From positions 1 to 18,219 of the forward strand of contig PNIE01000011.1 in assembly GCA_002877875.1 (NCBI GenBank): a DNA stretch of 18,219 nt, given 5' to 3'. Source of the DNA: Caldimicrobium thiodismutans. GTDB taxonomy: Bacteria > Desulfobacterota > Thermodesulfobacteria > Thermodesulfobacteriales > Thermodesulfobacteriaceae. Shown one piece after another: positions 7,039 through 14,935 of this stretch (position 1 is the first letter of the stretch; the number at the start of each line of letters is the position of its first letter). The notes beneath the pieces were generated by a model that was given only the letters and a program-made list of their open reading frames with translations, had not been told where the DNA came from and did no database searches. A program made the translations under genes and the position numbers.

Positions 7039-8109
7039 ATGCCTGAAGAACCTGCACAAGAACGCACAGAAGAGGCTACTCCTCGGCGAAGGGAAGAGGC
7101 AAGACGCCGAGGGCAGATTGTAAAAAGTAGAGAGCTTTCTTCAGTTGCTATCCTCTCTACAGGCTTTCTCTCTTTCTTAATTCTCAGTGTTATTTTTTTT
7201 CAACAATTTTACTTTATCTTGAAGTTCAGTTTTTCAAGCTTTGAAAGGGAACTACTTCCTGGAGAATTAACTTACCTTGTTAAGACTACCTTCTTCGCTC
7301 TAATGAAGTTTCTCTTCCCCTTTTTCTTGATAATCACCCTTTCGGCTGTAATAGTCTATCTTTTACAAACAGGCGGTGGTGTTTTTTCAATAGAAGTTCT
7401 CTCTCCCAGGTGGGAAAGAGTCGATCCTATAGAGGGATTTAAAAGGCTCTTTTCTTTCACCTCCCTCATTGAACTTGTAAAAGCCCTTATCAAAATCGCT
7501 CTTATCTGCGGAATTAGTTATTGGATTATTAGTCAAAATTTTGACAAGCTTCTTAAACTTCTTGGTTCAAATTCTTATTATCTTATTTTAACCATTAAGG
7601 TCCTTCTTAAAGACCTTCTTGGAAAGCTACTTTTCGTTTTGTTCATTCTGGCTATCCTTGATTGGTTATATGCCCGTTGGGATGTAGAGAGAAAGTTAAG
7701 GATGACCAGGGAAGAACTTAAGGAAGAACTCAAACAGACCGAGGGTGATCCCATGGTTAAAGCTCGCATTAGACAGTGGCAGAGAAAACTAAGTCGACAA
7801 AGAATGCTTGCTGAGGTTCCAAAGGCGGATGTAGTAATTACCAACCCTGAGCACTATGCAGTAGCTTTAAAGTATGAAATGGGAAAAATGCCAGCTCCAC
7901 AGGTTGTGGCTAAAGGGATTGATTTTCTTGCCCTTAAAATCAAAGAAATTGCCAGAGAAAATGGAGTCCCCATTTACGAAGATCCACCTCTGGCACAAAT
8001 TTTGTATAAAAAAGTTGAGGTGGGTGAGTATGTTCCAGAGGAGCTTTATCAAGTTGTGGCTAAGGTTCTTGCCTATGTTTATAAAGCAAAGAAAAAGAGG
8101 TGGAGTTAG
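7039..8109 (+). CDS. flhB: Flagellar export switch protein FlhB, with NPEH cleavage motif
   Basis: The export-gate protein that changes secretion from rod/hook to filament substrates. The N-terminus (ERTEEATPRRREEARRRGQ) is the family signature, followed by four hydrophobic helices and a cytoplasmic domain. The length of 356 residues is normal. The self-cleavage site, usually Asn-Pro-Thr-His, reads N269-P270-E271-H272, at exactly the same residue numbers as Salmonella FlhB. The Asn and Pro needed for the cyclisation chemistry are kept; only Thr is replaced by Glu. The surrounding context (DVVITNPEHYAVALKY) is otherwise standard. Gaps to fliR and flhA are six and five bases. Confidence 0.96.
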   Translation: MPEEPAQERTEEATPRRREEARRRGQIVKSRELSSVAILSTGFLSFLILSVIFFQQFYFILKFSFSSFERELLPGELTYLVKTTFFALMKFLFPFFLIITLSAVIVYLLQTGGGVFSIEVLSPRWERVDPIEGFKRLFSFTSLIELVKALIKIALICGISYWIISQNFDKLLKLLGSNSYYLILTIKVLLKDLLGKLLFVLFILAILDWLYARWDVERKLRMTREELKEELKQTEGDPMVKARIRQWQRKLSRQRMLAEVPKADVVITNPEHYAVALKYEMGKMPAPQVVAKGIDFLALKIKEIARENGVPIYEDPPLAQILYKKVEVGEYVPEELYQVVAKVLAYVYKAKKKRWS

Positions 8110-8114
8110 CATAA

Positions 8115-10178
8115 ATGGAGCGGGCTCTGAACTTTAAAAATCTAATTGATTTATATAGTCTTTCTGCGGTTATAGGAATTATCCTTCTTTTTGCCTTAAT
8201 CATTTTTCCTCTCCCCAGATTTTTGATCGATCTTGCGCTTTCTCTAAACTTCTCTGTATCTCTTTTAATTCTTGTTATGGCTATGCAAATTAATAAACCC
8301 CTTGATTTTACAGCCTTTCCTTCCCTTCTTCTTATTACCACTCTCTTTAGACTCACTATGAATATTGCCACTACAAGGGTCATTCTTTTAAGAGGTCACG
8401 ACGGAATTGATGCTGCAGGGCATCTTATTAAAAGTTTTGGAGAATTTGTAGTTGGCGGTAATTTTATAGTAGGATTTATCGTCTTCCTTATCTTAGTTCT
8501 TATTAATTTTGTGGTAATTACCAAGGGTGCTGGAAGAATTGCTGAGGTTGCTGCAAGATTTACCCTCGATGCCTTGCCAGGTAAACAGATGGCTATCGAT
8601 GCTGATCTTAATGCAGGGCTTATTGATGAAAAAGAAGCCAAAAGAAGAAGAGCAGAGATTGCTAAAGAAGCTGAATTTTATGGGGCGATGGATGGTGCTT
8701 CTAAGTTTATAAGAGGTGAGGCTATAGCAGGCCTTGTGATTACCACCATTAATATTATAGGTGGCATTCTTATTGGAACTCTTCAGAAGGGGCTTGATCT
8801 TGCTACTTCAGCTAAGACATATACTATTCTTACCATAGGTGATGGTTTAGTTTCTCAGCTTCCTGCCATCGTGGTTTCAACTTCAGCAGGTATTATTGTT
8901 AGTAGAGCTGCCGCTGAATCTGGAATGGGAAAAGATATAGCTAAACAATTCGCTATGAAGCCAGAGGCTCTCTTACTTGCAGCAGGGGCAGTCTTTGCTT
9001 TAGGTTTAATTCCTGGACTTCCCTTTTATCCCTTCTTCTTCTTTTCTCTCCTTCTTTTTGTCCTTGGTTATATCTCTTATCAACATTTAAAGAAAGAAGA
9101 AATAAAACCAGAGGAAAAACTTCCTCCCCCTCCCCCTGAAGTAGAAGAAGTAAAACCGGTTGAGCTTCTTGCTGTTGAGCTGGGATATGGGCTTATTTAT
9201 ATGGCTGATGAAGCTCAAGGGGGAGACCTCCTTGATAAGATAAAAGGGTTGAGGAAACAGCTTGCCCAAGAACTTGGAATTATGATTCCCTCTGTACATG
9301 TAAGAGATAATCTTTCTTTAAAACCGGGAGAATATCAAATTCTTATAAAAGGTGTTGAAGTGGCTAAAGCAGAACTTCTTCCTAATTATTATCTTGCCCT
9401 TCCTCCAACTCCGGATACTCTTCCGCCAGAGGGAGCTATTCCTACAAAGGATCCGGCCTTTGGTATGCAAGCTTATTTTATCACAGAAGACCTAAGGGAT
9501 GCAGCTGAAATGGCTGGCTTTACGGTGGTAAGCCTTTCAACTGTAATTACTACTCATCTTTCTGAGATCATCAAGACCTATGCAGACGAGTTGCTAACTA
9601 AACAGGAGGTTCAAAAAATAATTGACACTATGAACAAATACTATCCCAAACTTGTGGAAGAAACCCTTAATGTAGTAAATCTAACTACTATTCAAAAGGT
9701 CCTGCAAAATCTTTTAAGAGAGGGAATTCCTCTCAAAGATCTTGTTACCATCTTTGAAAGCCTAAGTGATTATGGAGGAACTATTAAAGACCCTGAAATT
9801 TTAACAGAATATATAAGGCAAAGACTTGGAAGATTTATAGTCAAACCCTATCTAATGGATCAAAAATTACCCTCTCTTTTAGTAGGAGACGATGTAGAGG
9901 ACATTATTAAAAAGAGCCTTCAGAGAACGGACCAGGGAATCTTTCTTATGATTGACCCCAAGATTGGTGCTAGAATTGTTACGGCTTTAACCCAAGCTGT
10001 AGAAAGGGTGGGGCAGAAAAACATTGTACCTGTAATCCTTTGCAGTCCCACTATTAGAAGACATCTGAGAAAATTAATCGAAAGAAGCTTAAAATACATT
10101 CCTGTAATATCTCAGGCTGAAATACCTGGAGACATCCAGGTGGAAATTTTAGAAGTTGTAAGATTAGTCAAAGAATAA
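8115..10178 (+). CDS. flhA: Flagellar export apparatus protein FlhA
   Basis: The largest export-gate subunit, forming the nonameric cytoplasmic ring that docks substrates and chaperones. Of 687 residues, the N-terminal half is membrane-embedded and holds the FHIPEP-type loop, visible as FTLDALPGKQMAIDADLNAG followed by RRAEIAKEAEFYGAMDGASK. A Pro-rich linker (about residues 335-345) joins it to the soluble C-terminal domain, with its PSVHVRDN and MIDPKIGARIV segments. Length and domain order are normal. The ATG at 8115 has GGTGGAG upstream, inside the end of flhB. Confidence 0.97.
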   Translation: MERALNFKNLIDLYSLSAVIGIILLFALIIFPLPRFLIDLALSLNFSVSLLILVMAMQINKPLDFTAFPSLLLITTLFRLTMNIATTRVILLRGHDGIDAAGHLIKSFGEFVVGGNFIVGFIVFLILVLINFVVITKGAGRIAEVAARFTLDALPGKQMAIDADLNAGLIDEKEAKRRRAEIAKEAEFYGAMDGASKFIRGEAIAGLVITTINIIGGILIGTLQKGLDLATSAKTYTILTIGDGLVSQLPAIVVSTSAGIIVSRAAAESGMGKDIAKQFAMKPEALLLAAGAVFALGLIPGLPFYPFFFFSLLLFVLGYISYQHLKKEEIKPEEKLPPPPPEVEEVKPVELLAVELGYGLIYMADEAQGGDLLDKIKGLRKQLAQELGIMIPSVHVRDNLSLKPGEYQILIKGVEVAKAELLPNYYLALPPTPDTLPPEGAIPTKDPAFGMQAYFITEDLRDAAEMAGFTVVSLSTVITTHLSEIIKTYADELLTKQEVQKIIDTMNKYYPKLVEETLNVVNLTTIQKVLQNLLREGIPLKDLVTIFESLSDYGGTIKDPEILTEYIRQRLGRFIVKPYLMDQKLPSLLVGDDVEDIIKKSLQRTDQGIFLMIDPKIGARIVTALTQAVERVGQKNIVPVILCSPTIRRHLRKLIERSLKYIPVISQAEIPGDIQVEILEVVRLVKE

Positions 10179-10181
10179 GGT

Positions 10182-11195
10182 ATGAGAATAAAAAGATTTA
10201 GAGCCAAAAACATGATGGAGGCTTTGAAGAAAGTAAAAGCTGAACTTGGGGAAGAGGCAGTGATTCTTGATTCCGGAAAGGTAACTGAAGATGGAAATTC
10301 CTATTATGAAGTAGTTGCAGCCATAGAAGAAAGGGAAGATCAGCTAGAGCCTCCCTCTCCCTCAGTTCAAAATTTTCAAGAATTGGAGACTGCCGATCTT
10401 GAAAGCTTAAAAAGGGATTTGTTAGAGATTAAGAAAGATATAAAACTTCTTTTAGAAAAAAATAAGGTAAAAGGAGAAAAATACAGCTATCTCTTTAAAG
10501 AAGGAGTTCCTGAAGAGATTGTTCAGCTCTTAGAGGAGGCTGATAAACCTATAAAGGATTTTTTATTTGAAAAGCTCAGTCAAAAAGGAGTATGCCCATT
10601 TTCAAAAGTTCAACTTTTTATTGGAGAACCTGGGGTAGGGAAAACAACTACCATTTTTAAAATGGCCTTCTGGCTAAGACTTAAGAAAAATTCAAAAGTT
10701 ATGGTTTTAAATAGTGATAATTATAAGATTGGTGGAAAAGAACAAGCTCTCAGACTATCTCAACTGCTTGAAATCCCCTTTTCTCAAATTGACTGGGAAG
10801 ACTTTGAAGAAAAATATAAAGTTTTTTCCAAAAATTTTGATTATATTTTAATTGATACTCCAAGTCTGGGAAAAAAATTTTCTCTCTATGAACTTACAGA
10901 AATTGAGCAAAGGTTCCCTTTTGTGAGGTTTCACTTAGTTTTAAGAGCCTCTGAAAATCCTAAAAATCTTTTAAATCTTTGGGAAGAAATAAAAAAGCTT
11001 CCTATTGAAAATATTACTCTTACTTTTCTAGATAAGCTTTATAGTGGTTTTAGCCTTTTTTGGATATTACATCCTGAATTCCCCTTTCCAAGCTTTGCTT
11101 CAACAGGAGAGCGAATTCCTGAGGATTTTGAAAGATTGGAATATGAAAATTTTTTAAGATATTTATTAAAGGGCACTGAAAAATTTTTAACTTAG
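10182..11195 (+). CDS. flhF: SRP-family GTPase-like protein FlhF with divergent G motifs
   Basis: FlhF directs flagellum placement and early basal-body assembly. The N-terminus (MRIKRFRAKNMMEALKKVK) is the classical FlhF B-domain start. An acidic, partly coiled region follows, then an NG domain with P-loop GEPGVGKTT (residues 148-156). The other GTPase motifs are altered. DNYKIGGKEQ stands for DTYRIGAVEQ. The G3 motif, normally DTAGR, reads D225-T-P-S-L-G, losing the conserved Gly and Arg. The G4 motif, normally TKLD, reads T281-F-L-D, losing the Lys. P-loop and position between flhA and flhG make the identity firm; efficient GTP hydrolysis is doubtful. At 337 residues it is on the short side. 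Confidence 0.93.
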   Translation: MRIKRFRAKNMMEALKKVKAELGEEAVILDSGKVTEDGNSYYEVVAAIEEREDQLEPPSPSVQNFQELETADLESLKRDLLEIKKDIKLLLEKNKVKGEKYSYLFKEGVPEEIVQLLEEADKPIKDFLFEKLSQKGVCPFSKVQLFIGEPGVGKTTTIFKMAFWLRLKKNSKVMVLNSDNYKIGGKEQALRLSQLLEIPFSQIDWEDFEEKYKVFSKNFDYILIDTPSLGKKFSLYELTEIEQRFPFVRFHLVLRASENPKNLLNLWEEIKKLPIENITLTFLDKLYSGFSLFWILHPEFPFPSFASTGERIPEDFERLEYENFLRYLLKGTEKFLT

Positions 11196-11208
11196 CCGGA
11201 GGTAAAAT

Positions 11209-12003
11209 ATGAAGAGTTTTTCTATAGCAAGTGGTAAGGGAGGAGTAGGAAAAACAAGTTTTGTAATCAATTTATCTTTAGCCTTAAGTGAACTTAATCA
11301 AAAGGTGGTCATCTTTGATGCAGATCTTGGGCTGGCTAATGTGGATATTATGCTTGGAATTTCACCTAAATTTGACATTAGATATGTTCTAAATGGAACT
11401 TTAACCTTAAAAGATATTATTCATCCTACTGAATATAAATTTTCTTTAATTCCTGCCGGTGCAGGAATTTATGAACTTACTCAACTAAGTGCCTCTCAAA
11501 AGCTTCTTCTTAGGGCTCAAATGGAGGAGGCTCTCTATCCCTTTGATTTTTTATTCTTTGATATCTCTGCAGGTATTTCAAGCAATGTCCTTTTCTTTTC
11601 TCAGTTAGCAGAGGAGAGAATCGTTCTTGTAACTCCGGAGCCAACTTCCATGGCTGATGCCTATGCCTATATTAAAGTGCTTTATAAACAGGGTAAAATT
11701 AAAAATTATCAGTTAGTTGTAAATATGGCTAAAGATGAAGAAGAGGGGAAAAAAATTTATCAACAAATACTTTATGTTGTTGAAAAGTTCTTACCAGAAG
11801 TTAAAATAACTCTACTTGGAATTTTGCCTTACGATGAATGTGTAAAAAAGGCTATAAGATCTCAAATCCCCTATTTGAGTCTTTGTCCTGATGCTAAAAT
11901 AAGCATTAAAATAAAAGAGATAGCTTATAAAATACTAAACCAAAAGACCCAAAGGAAAGAGATTGAATTCAAAGAATTTTTGGAGAGATTTTCAAATTTA
12001 TAA
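11209..12003 (+). CDS. flhG: MinD-like ATPase FlhG (YlxH/FleN), no N-terminal activator helix
   Basis: A 264-residue ParA/MinD-family ATPase that limits flagellar number with FlhF. The deviant Walker A motif KGGVGKT spans residues 10-16, and DADLGLANVDIMLG begins at D37. The usual DTGAG of Walker B is DISAGIS. The last residues (FKEFLERFSNL) could form the amphipathic membrane-binding helix of this family. The start is well fixed: GGAGG lies six bases upstream and an in-frame TAA sits at 11203-11205. The protein therefore begins at the ATPase fold and has no room for the DQAxxLR helix that stimulates FlhF GTPase in other species. Confidence 0.92.
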   Translation: MKSFSIASGKGGVGKTSFVINLSLALSELNQKVVIFDADLGLANVDIMLGISPKFDIRYVLNGTLTLKDIIHPTEYKFSLIPAGAGIYELTQLSASQKLLLRAQMEEALYPFDFLFFDISAGISSNVLFFSQLAEERIVLVTPEPTSMADAYAYIKVLYKQGKIKNYQLVVNMAKDEEEGKKIYQQILYVVEKFLPEVKITLLGILPYDECVKKAIRSQIPYLSLCPDAKISIKIKEIAYKILNQKTQRKEIEFKEFLERFSNL

Positions 12004-12005
12004 AG

Positions 12006-12746
12006 ATGGTTGGTAAAAACTCTTTTAAAGAACCTTTAGAAAAGGTAATTGAAGATTTCTTACCAAGAATTAATCACATAGCCAATAAATATGCCCATTT
12101 GGGCCAACCTGTTCTTTCTAAAGATGATCTTATTTCAGCAGGAATAATTGGCCTTATTGAAGCTTATCATCGCTTTGATCCCTCTAAAAAAGTTAATTTT
12201 AGAACCTATGCTGAATATCGCATAAGAGGAGCTATTCTTGATGAATTACGAAAAGTAGATATAATACCAAGAAGTGTTAGGGAGAAAACTTCAGCCCTTG
12301 AAGAAAAAATTAAGGATTTATATCATAAATTAGGAAGAATGCCCGAAGAGGAAGAAATAGCAGAAGCTATGGGCCTTTCCTTAGAAGAATATCACAAGCT
12401 CCTTGAGAATATAAAAGGTGTATCTTTCCTTGACATTGAGACCTTAAAACAAAAAATGCCAGATCTTGATAGCGAAGATATCTTTGAATTTCTCTCAGTT
12501 TCTTCTTCTAAAAATGAGGATCCCTTTGAAAAGTACATGTTAAAAGAGCTTCAAGAGAAACTTGAAGAAGCTCTAAGCTTACTAAGTGAAAAAGAGAGGT
12601 TAATTTTAGCCCTATATTACTACGAAGATCTCAATATGAAAGAAATTGCTCAAGTTTTGGGATACACGGAAGGGAGAATTTCTCAGCTTCATCAACAGGC
12701 TTTGATGAAAATTAGAAGTTATTTTAAAATAGATAAATCAAAATGA
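12006..12746 (+). CDS. fliA: RNA polymerase sigma factor FliA (sigma28) for flagellar genes
   Basis: A 246-residue sigma70-family factor of the FliA/WhiG/SigD type. Region 2 (about 20-85) includes DLISAGIIGLIEAYHRFDP and FRTYAEYRIRGAILDELR. Region 3 runs to about 170, and region 4 (about 190-240) holds the helix-turn-helix MKEIAQVLGYTEGRISQLHQ. It should drive late genes such as flagellin. The anti-sigma FlgM and sigma28 target promoters are not in this window. Its ATG begins three bases after the flhG stop. The flhF-flhG-fliA order is the common one. Confidence 0.95.
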   Translation: MVGKNSFKEPLEKVIEDFLPRINHIANKYAHLGQPVLSKDDLISAGIIGLIEAYHRFDPSKKVNFRTYAEYRIRGAILDELRKVDIIPRSVREKTSALEEKIKDLYHKLGRMPEEEEIAEAMGLSLEEYHKLLENIKGVSFLDIETLKQKMPDLDSEDIFEFLSVSSSKNEDPFEKYMLKELQEKLEEALSLLSEKERLILALYYYEDLNMKEIAQVLGYTEGRISQLHQQALMKIRSYFKIDKSK

Positions 12747-12762
12747 AAGGAGGAACTGGATT

Positions 12763-13146
12763 ATGGCTTTAGACACAAATATTAAAGTTTTAATTGTGGA
12801 TGACTTTTCTACTATGAGAAAGATCATCAGAAATATTCTTACCCAGTTGGGTTTTAAAAACGTTCTTGAAGCTGATGATGGAACAACAGCTTTAGAAATT
12901 CTCTCTAAAGAAAAGGTAGATCTTATTATTTCTGATTGGAATATGCCCAAAATGAGTGGTCTTGAACTTTTAAAAGCTGTAAGATCTAATGAGGCAACCA
13001 AAGATATTCCTTTTATAATGGTTACTGCAGAGGCCCAAAAAGAAAACATCCTGGAAGCTATAAAATACAAAGTTAATCAATACATTGTAAAACCTTTTAC
13101 TCCGGAGACTTTAAAAGAAAAGTTAGAAAAGGTCTTTGGAGGCTAA
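12763..13146 (+). CDS. cheY: Chemotaxis response regulator CheY
   Basis: A 127-residue single receiver domain. The acidic pocket is D13/D14, the phosphoacceptor is D58 in SDWNMPKMSG, and the switch residues are T88 (VTAEA) and K110 (KPF). The SDWNMPKMSG and YIVKPF wording is that of classical CheY, which binds the FliM N-terminal peptide encoded at 3556. A strong AAGGAGG ribosome binding site is present. It follows fliA by 16 bases, so motor components and the switch signal are likely co-expressed. A second CheY-like protein is encoded at 15493. Confidence 0.95.
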   Translation: MALDTNIKVLIVDDFSTMRKIIRNILTQLGFKNVLEADDGTTALEILSKEKVDLIISDWNMPKMSGLELLKAVRSNEATKDIPFIMVTAEAQKENILEAIKYKVNQYIVKPFTPETLKEKLEKVFGG

Positions 13147-13147
13147 T

Positions 13148-13795
13148 TTGGAAGAAAATCCTAAGGAAACTCAAGAAAAAACTGAAGAGTTAATTAAAGA
13201 GCTTCTTGAGGATGAAAAAGATGATAAAGCTGAAAAAGAAAAAGTAGAAACTCAAGAAAAAGTCCCTAAATCTTCAAAGTCATTAATCTTCCTTTTTTTA
13301 ATAATCATTGTAGTCTTACTTTTAATTGGAGGGTTATTTACTACCTATAAAATTCTTACCCATAAAAAAGAGGTCTCTGAAAGTCAAAAGGTTAGTAATA
13401 TCACCAATCTTAGCGTTACCGAGAAAAAAACAGAAGAGGAGCCCCCTAAAAAAAAAGCCCCACCTCAACCCAAAACTCTATCTCAAAGCCCTACCAATTA
13501 CCCTTATCGCTTGGAACTTAAAAATTTTCTATTTCCTCTTAATGAAAATACCTTCTTAAAGTGCGATATTTATATCTATTTTAAAACCTACGAGGAGCTA
13601 AAGATAGCCTATAAAAATGATCTAATTCTAAGAAAATTTTTTACAGAAAAACTGAAAAATATTCAACCTTTGAACTTGCAAAGTGAAAAAAACTTTGCGG
13701 AATATCAAAAAAAACTTTTAGAAGATCTTAAAAAGACAAATACTCAATTGAATCCAGCAAACATTGAAATAGAACCCATTCTTTTAAAGGTTTAA
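13148..13795 (+). CDS. Second FliL-like single-pass membrane protein
   Basis: A 215-residue protein with FliL layout. It has a highly acidic/Lys-rich cytoplasmic head (1-44), one transmembrane helix (about 45-70), a Pro/Lys/Glu-rich linker (75-115), and a periplasmic domain (about 118-215). The domain pattern YRLELKNFLFPL, then FLKCDIYIYFKT, then a helix with LILRKFFTEKLKNI, then EPILLKV follows the FliL domain of the bona fide FliL at 3069, which reads FYVDFDPIIVNL, FLQVKITLEV, IVKDTIISTL. Sequence identity is low, so this is a fold-level inference. The start is TTG at 13148, one base after the cheY stop, with GGAGG five bases upstream; an in-frame TTG at 13136 would overlap cheY. It may be a stator-associated accessory protein. 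Confidence 0.65.
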   Translation: MEENPKETQEKTEELIKELLEDEKDDKAEKEKVETQEKVPKSSKSLIFLFLIIIVVLLLIGGLFTTYKILTHKKEVSESQKVSNITNLSVTEKKTEEEPPKKKAPPQPKTLSQSPTNYPYRLELKNFLFPLNENTFLKCDIYIYFKTYEELKIAYKNDLILRKFFTEKLKNIQPLNLQSEKNFAEYQKKLLEDLKKTNTQLNPANIEIEPILLKV

Positions 13796-13796
13796 T

Positions 13797-14123
13797 ATGA
13801 ATAAAGAGTTTTTACTTTGGGGTCTTTTAGCCTTTGATGTATTAATTATTCTTTTGCTAATTTTTCTATATTTAAAGGTCAAGAAATTTTTATCCCTTCC
13901 CTGGGAAGATATAGAAGAAAGTATTGCGAGAGCTCAAGCCCTGGTAGAAAAACTTAAAGAATTAAAGGATGTTAAAGGAACTTCTGATTATAATCCCGCC
14001 GATCCTAAAGAAGAGGTTGTTTTTTGGTATAAAAAGGGATTAAAATTAAAAGAGATTGCAAAAAAAACAGGACTTAGTGAAGGTGAGGTTGAATTAATAC
14101 TAAAAAGTAAAAAACTTTTATAA
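13797..14123 (+). CDS. Small membrane protein with coiled coil and HTH-like tail (SwrB/DUF6115-like)
   Basis: A 108-residue protein of three parts: an N-terminal transmembrane helix (about 5-27), an amphipathic helix likely to form a coiled coil (about 35-58), and a tail with a helix-turn-helix-like pattern (VFWYKKGLKLKEIAKKTGLSEGEVELIL). This layout and the GEVELIL ending resemble DUF6115 proteins and the Bacillus swarming factor SwrB, which is encoded near sigD in the fla/che operon and activates flagellar export. Here too it lies shortly after a flagellar sigma gene. Whether the tail binds DNA is doubtful for a membrane-tethered protein; it may be a protein-binding module. The ATG follows the previous stop by one base. 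Confidence 0.6.
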   Translation: MNKEFLLWGLLAFDVLIILLLIFLYLKVKKFLSLPWEDIEESIARAQALVEKLKELKDVKGTSDYNPADPKEEVVFWYKKGLKLKEIAKKTGLSEGEVELILKSKKLL

Positions 14124-14130
14124 AACTTAA

Positions 14131-14934
14131 ATGCAGATTACAGCACCGCTTCCCATTTATTATCTGCCAGAAAACCTTTGGAGTCTCTTTACCAGACCGG
14201 GGAGAGAATTAACTGTTAGGGTTTTGGAAATAGAAGGAAAACTTCTTTATCTTGAGTTAGGTGGTTATAAATTTCAGGCGCGCCTTGCTGGTACTCTAAA
14301 TCCTGAAGATTTTAAACCTGGTGAGTTATTAAAAGTAAAGATTCTTAAAACTGAAGAGCCCATTGTTCTTGAGATTCTGGATAGATCTAAAGAAACAGAA
14401 GAAGCTAAGCTTCTCTATCTTTTAGTTAAAGAAAAACCACCATTAAATGTCCCCAGAGAAAACTTAATTAAGGAAAGGGGAGTAATCTTTGAAATTCTTA
14501 GGAGTTTAATTTCCAAAGAGGAAAGTAAAGACAAAAAAGGCGATATAAAAGAATTAGAGGAAATAATTGGGAAATACCTTAAAGCCAGTGATTTTATTTT
14601 TGAAGAGGATAGAATTTTTTTGCCTTTCATTCTTTTAGATACCAAATCTTGGGGTTACTTAGAATTACCTATCCCTGAAGAAAAGGGAGACAGGGTCAAA
14701 ATTTTAGTTTTAAAATTATTTTTCCAGTATCTTGGTCTTGTAGAGGCTATTTTTTATTATTCTTCTAATTCGGTGATGATTGACTTAAATTTTTCTGAAA
14801 GCACGGCTTATAAGTTAGCCAGAGAGGAGTTACAAAATTTAAAAAAAGAACTTTCTTTTTTCAAGAAAGAAATTAAAATTAATCTTGTAAAAAAAGAGAC
14901 AAGGCCAGGCCTTTTTTTAGAAAAGGTGGGATAG
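14131..14934 (+). CDS. Compact FliK-like flagellar hook-length control protein (tentative)
   Basis: A 267-residue soluble protein without signal peptide. The N-terminal part (about 24-85) is a small beta-rich domain, ELTVRVLEIEGKLLYLELGG then FQARLAG then LLKVKILKTEEPIVLEIL, seen in FliK-like proteins. The C-terminal part (about 172-267) follows the FliK Flg_hook pattern: a hydrophobic strand pair (WGYLELPIP), a segment LGLVEAIFYYSS, then two helices ending in a short strand. FliK sets hook length and triggers the FlhB switch. This protein is short and lacks a long Gln/Pro/Ser-rich ruler region. There is no clear ribosome binding site, and the ATG is eight bases after the upstream stop. Identity is moderate, from pattern and context only. 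Confidence 0.5.
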   Translation: MQITAPLPIYYLPENLWSLFTRPGRELTVRVLEIEGKLLYLELGGYKFQARLAGTLNPEDFKPGELLKVKILKTEEPIVLEILDRSKETEEAKLLYLLVKEKPPLNVPRENLIKERGVIFEILRSLISKEESKDKKGDIKELEEIIGKYLKASDFIFEEDRIFLPFILLDTKSWGYLELPIPEEKGDRVKILVLKLFFQYLGLVEAIFYYSSNSVMIDLNFSESTAYKLAREELQNLKKELSFFKKEIKINLVKKETRPGLFLEKVG

Positions 14935-14935
14935 G

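Noticed and set aside
8060..8383. 107-residue open frame on the - strand across the flhB/flhA junction
   Set aside because: It lies opposite two firmly identified genes, has a Lys/Arg/Ile-rich composition typical of antisense translation, and shows no domain pattern.
10539..10546. GCTGATAA, close to the sigma28 -10 consensus
   Set aside because: No TAAA-like -35 lies at the needed spacing upstream, and it is inside flhF coding sequence without a late gene following.
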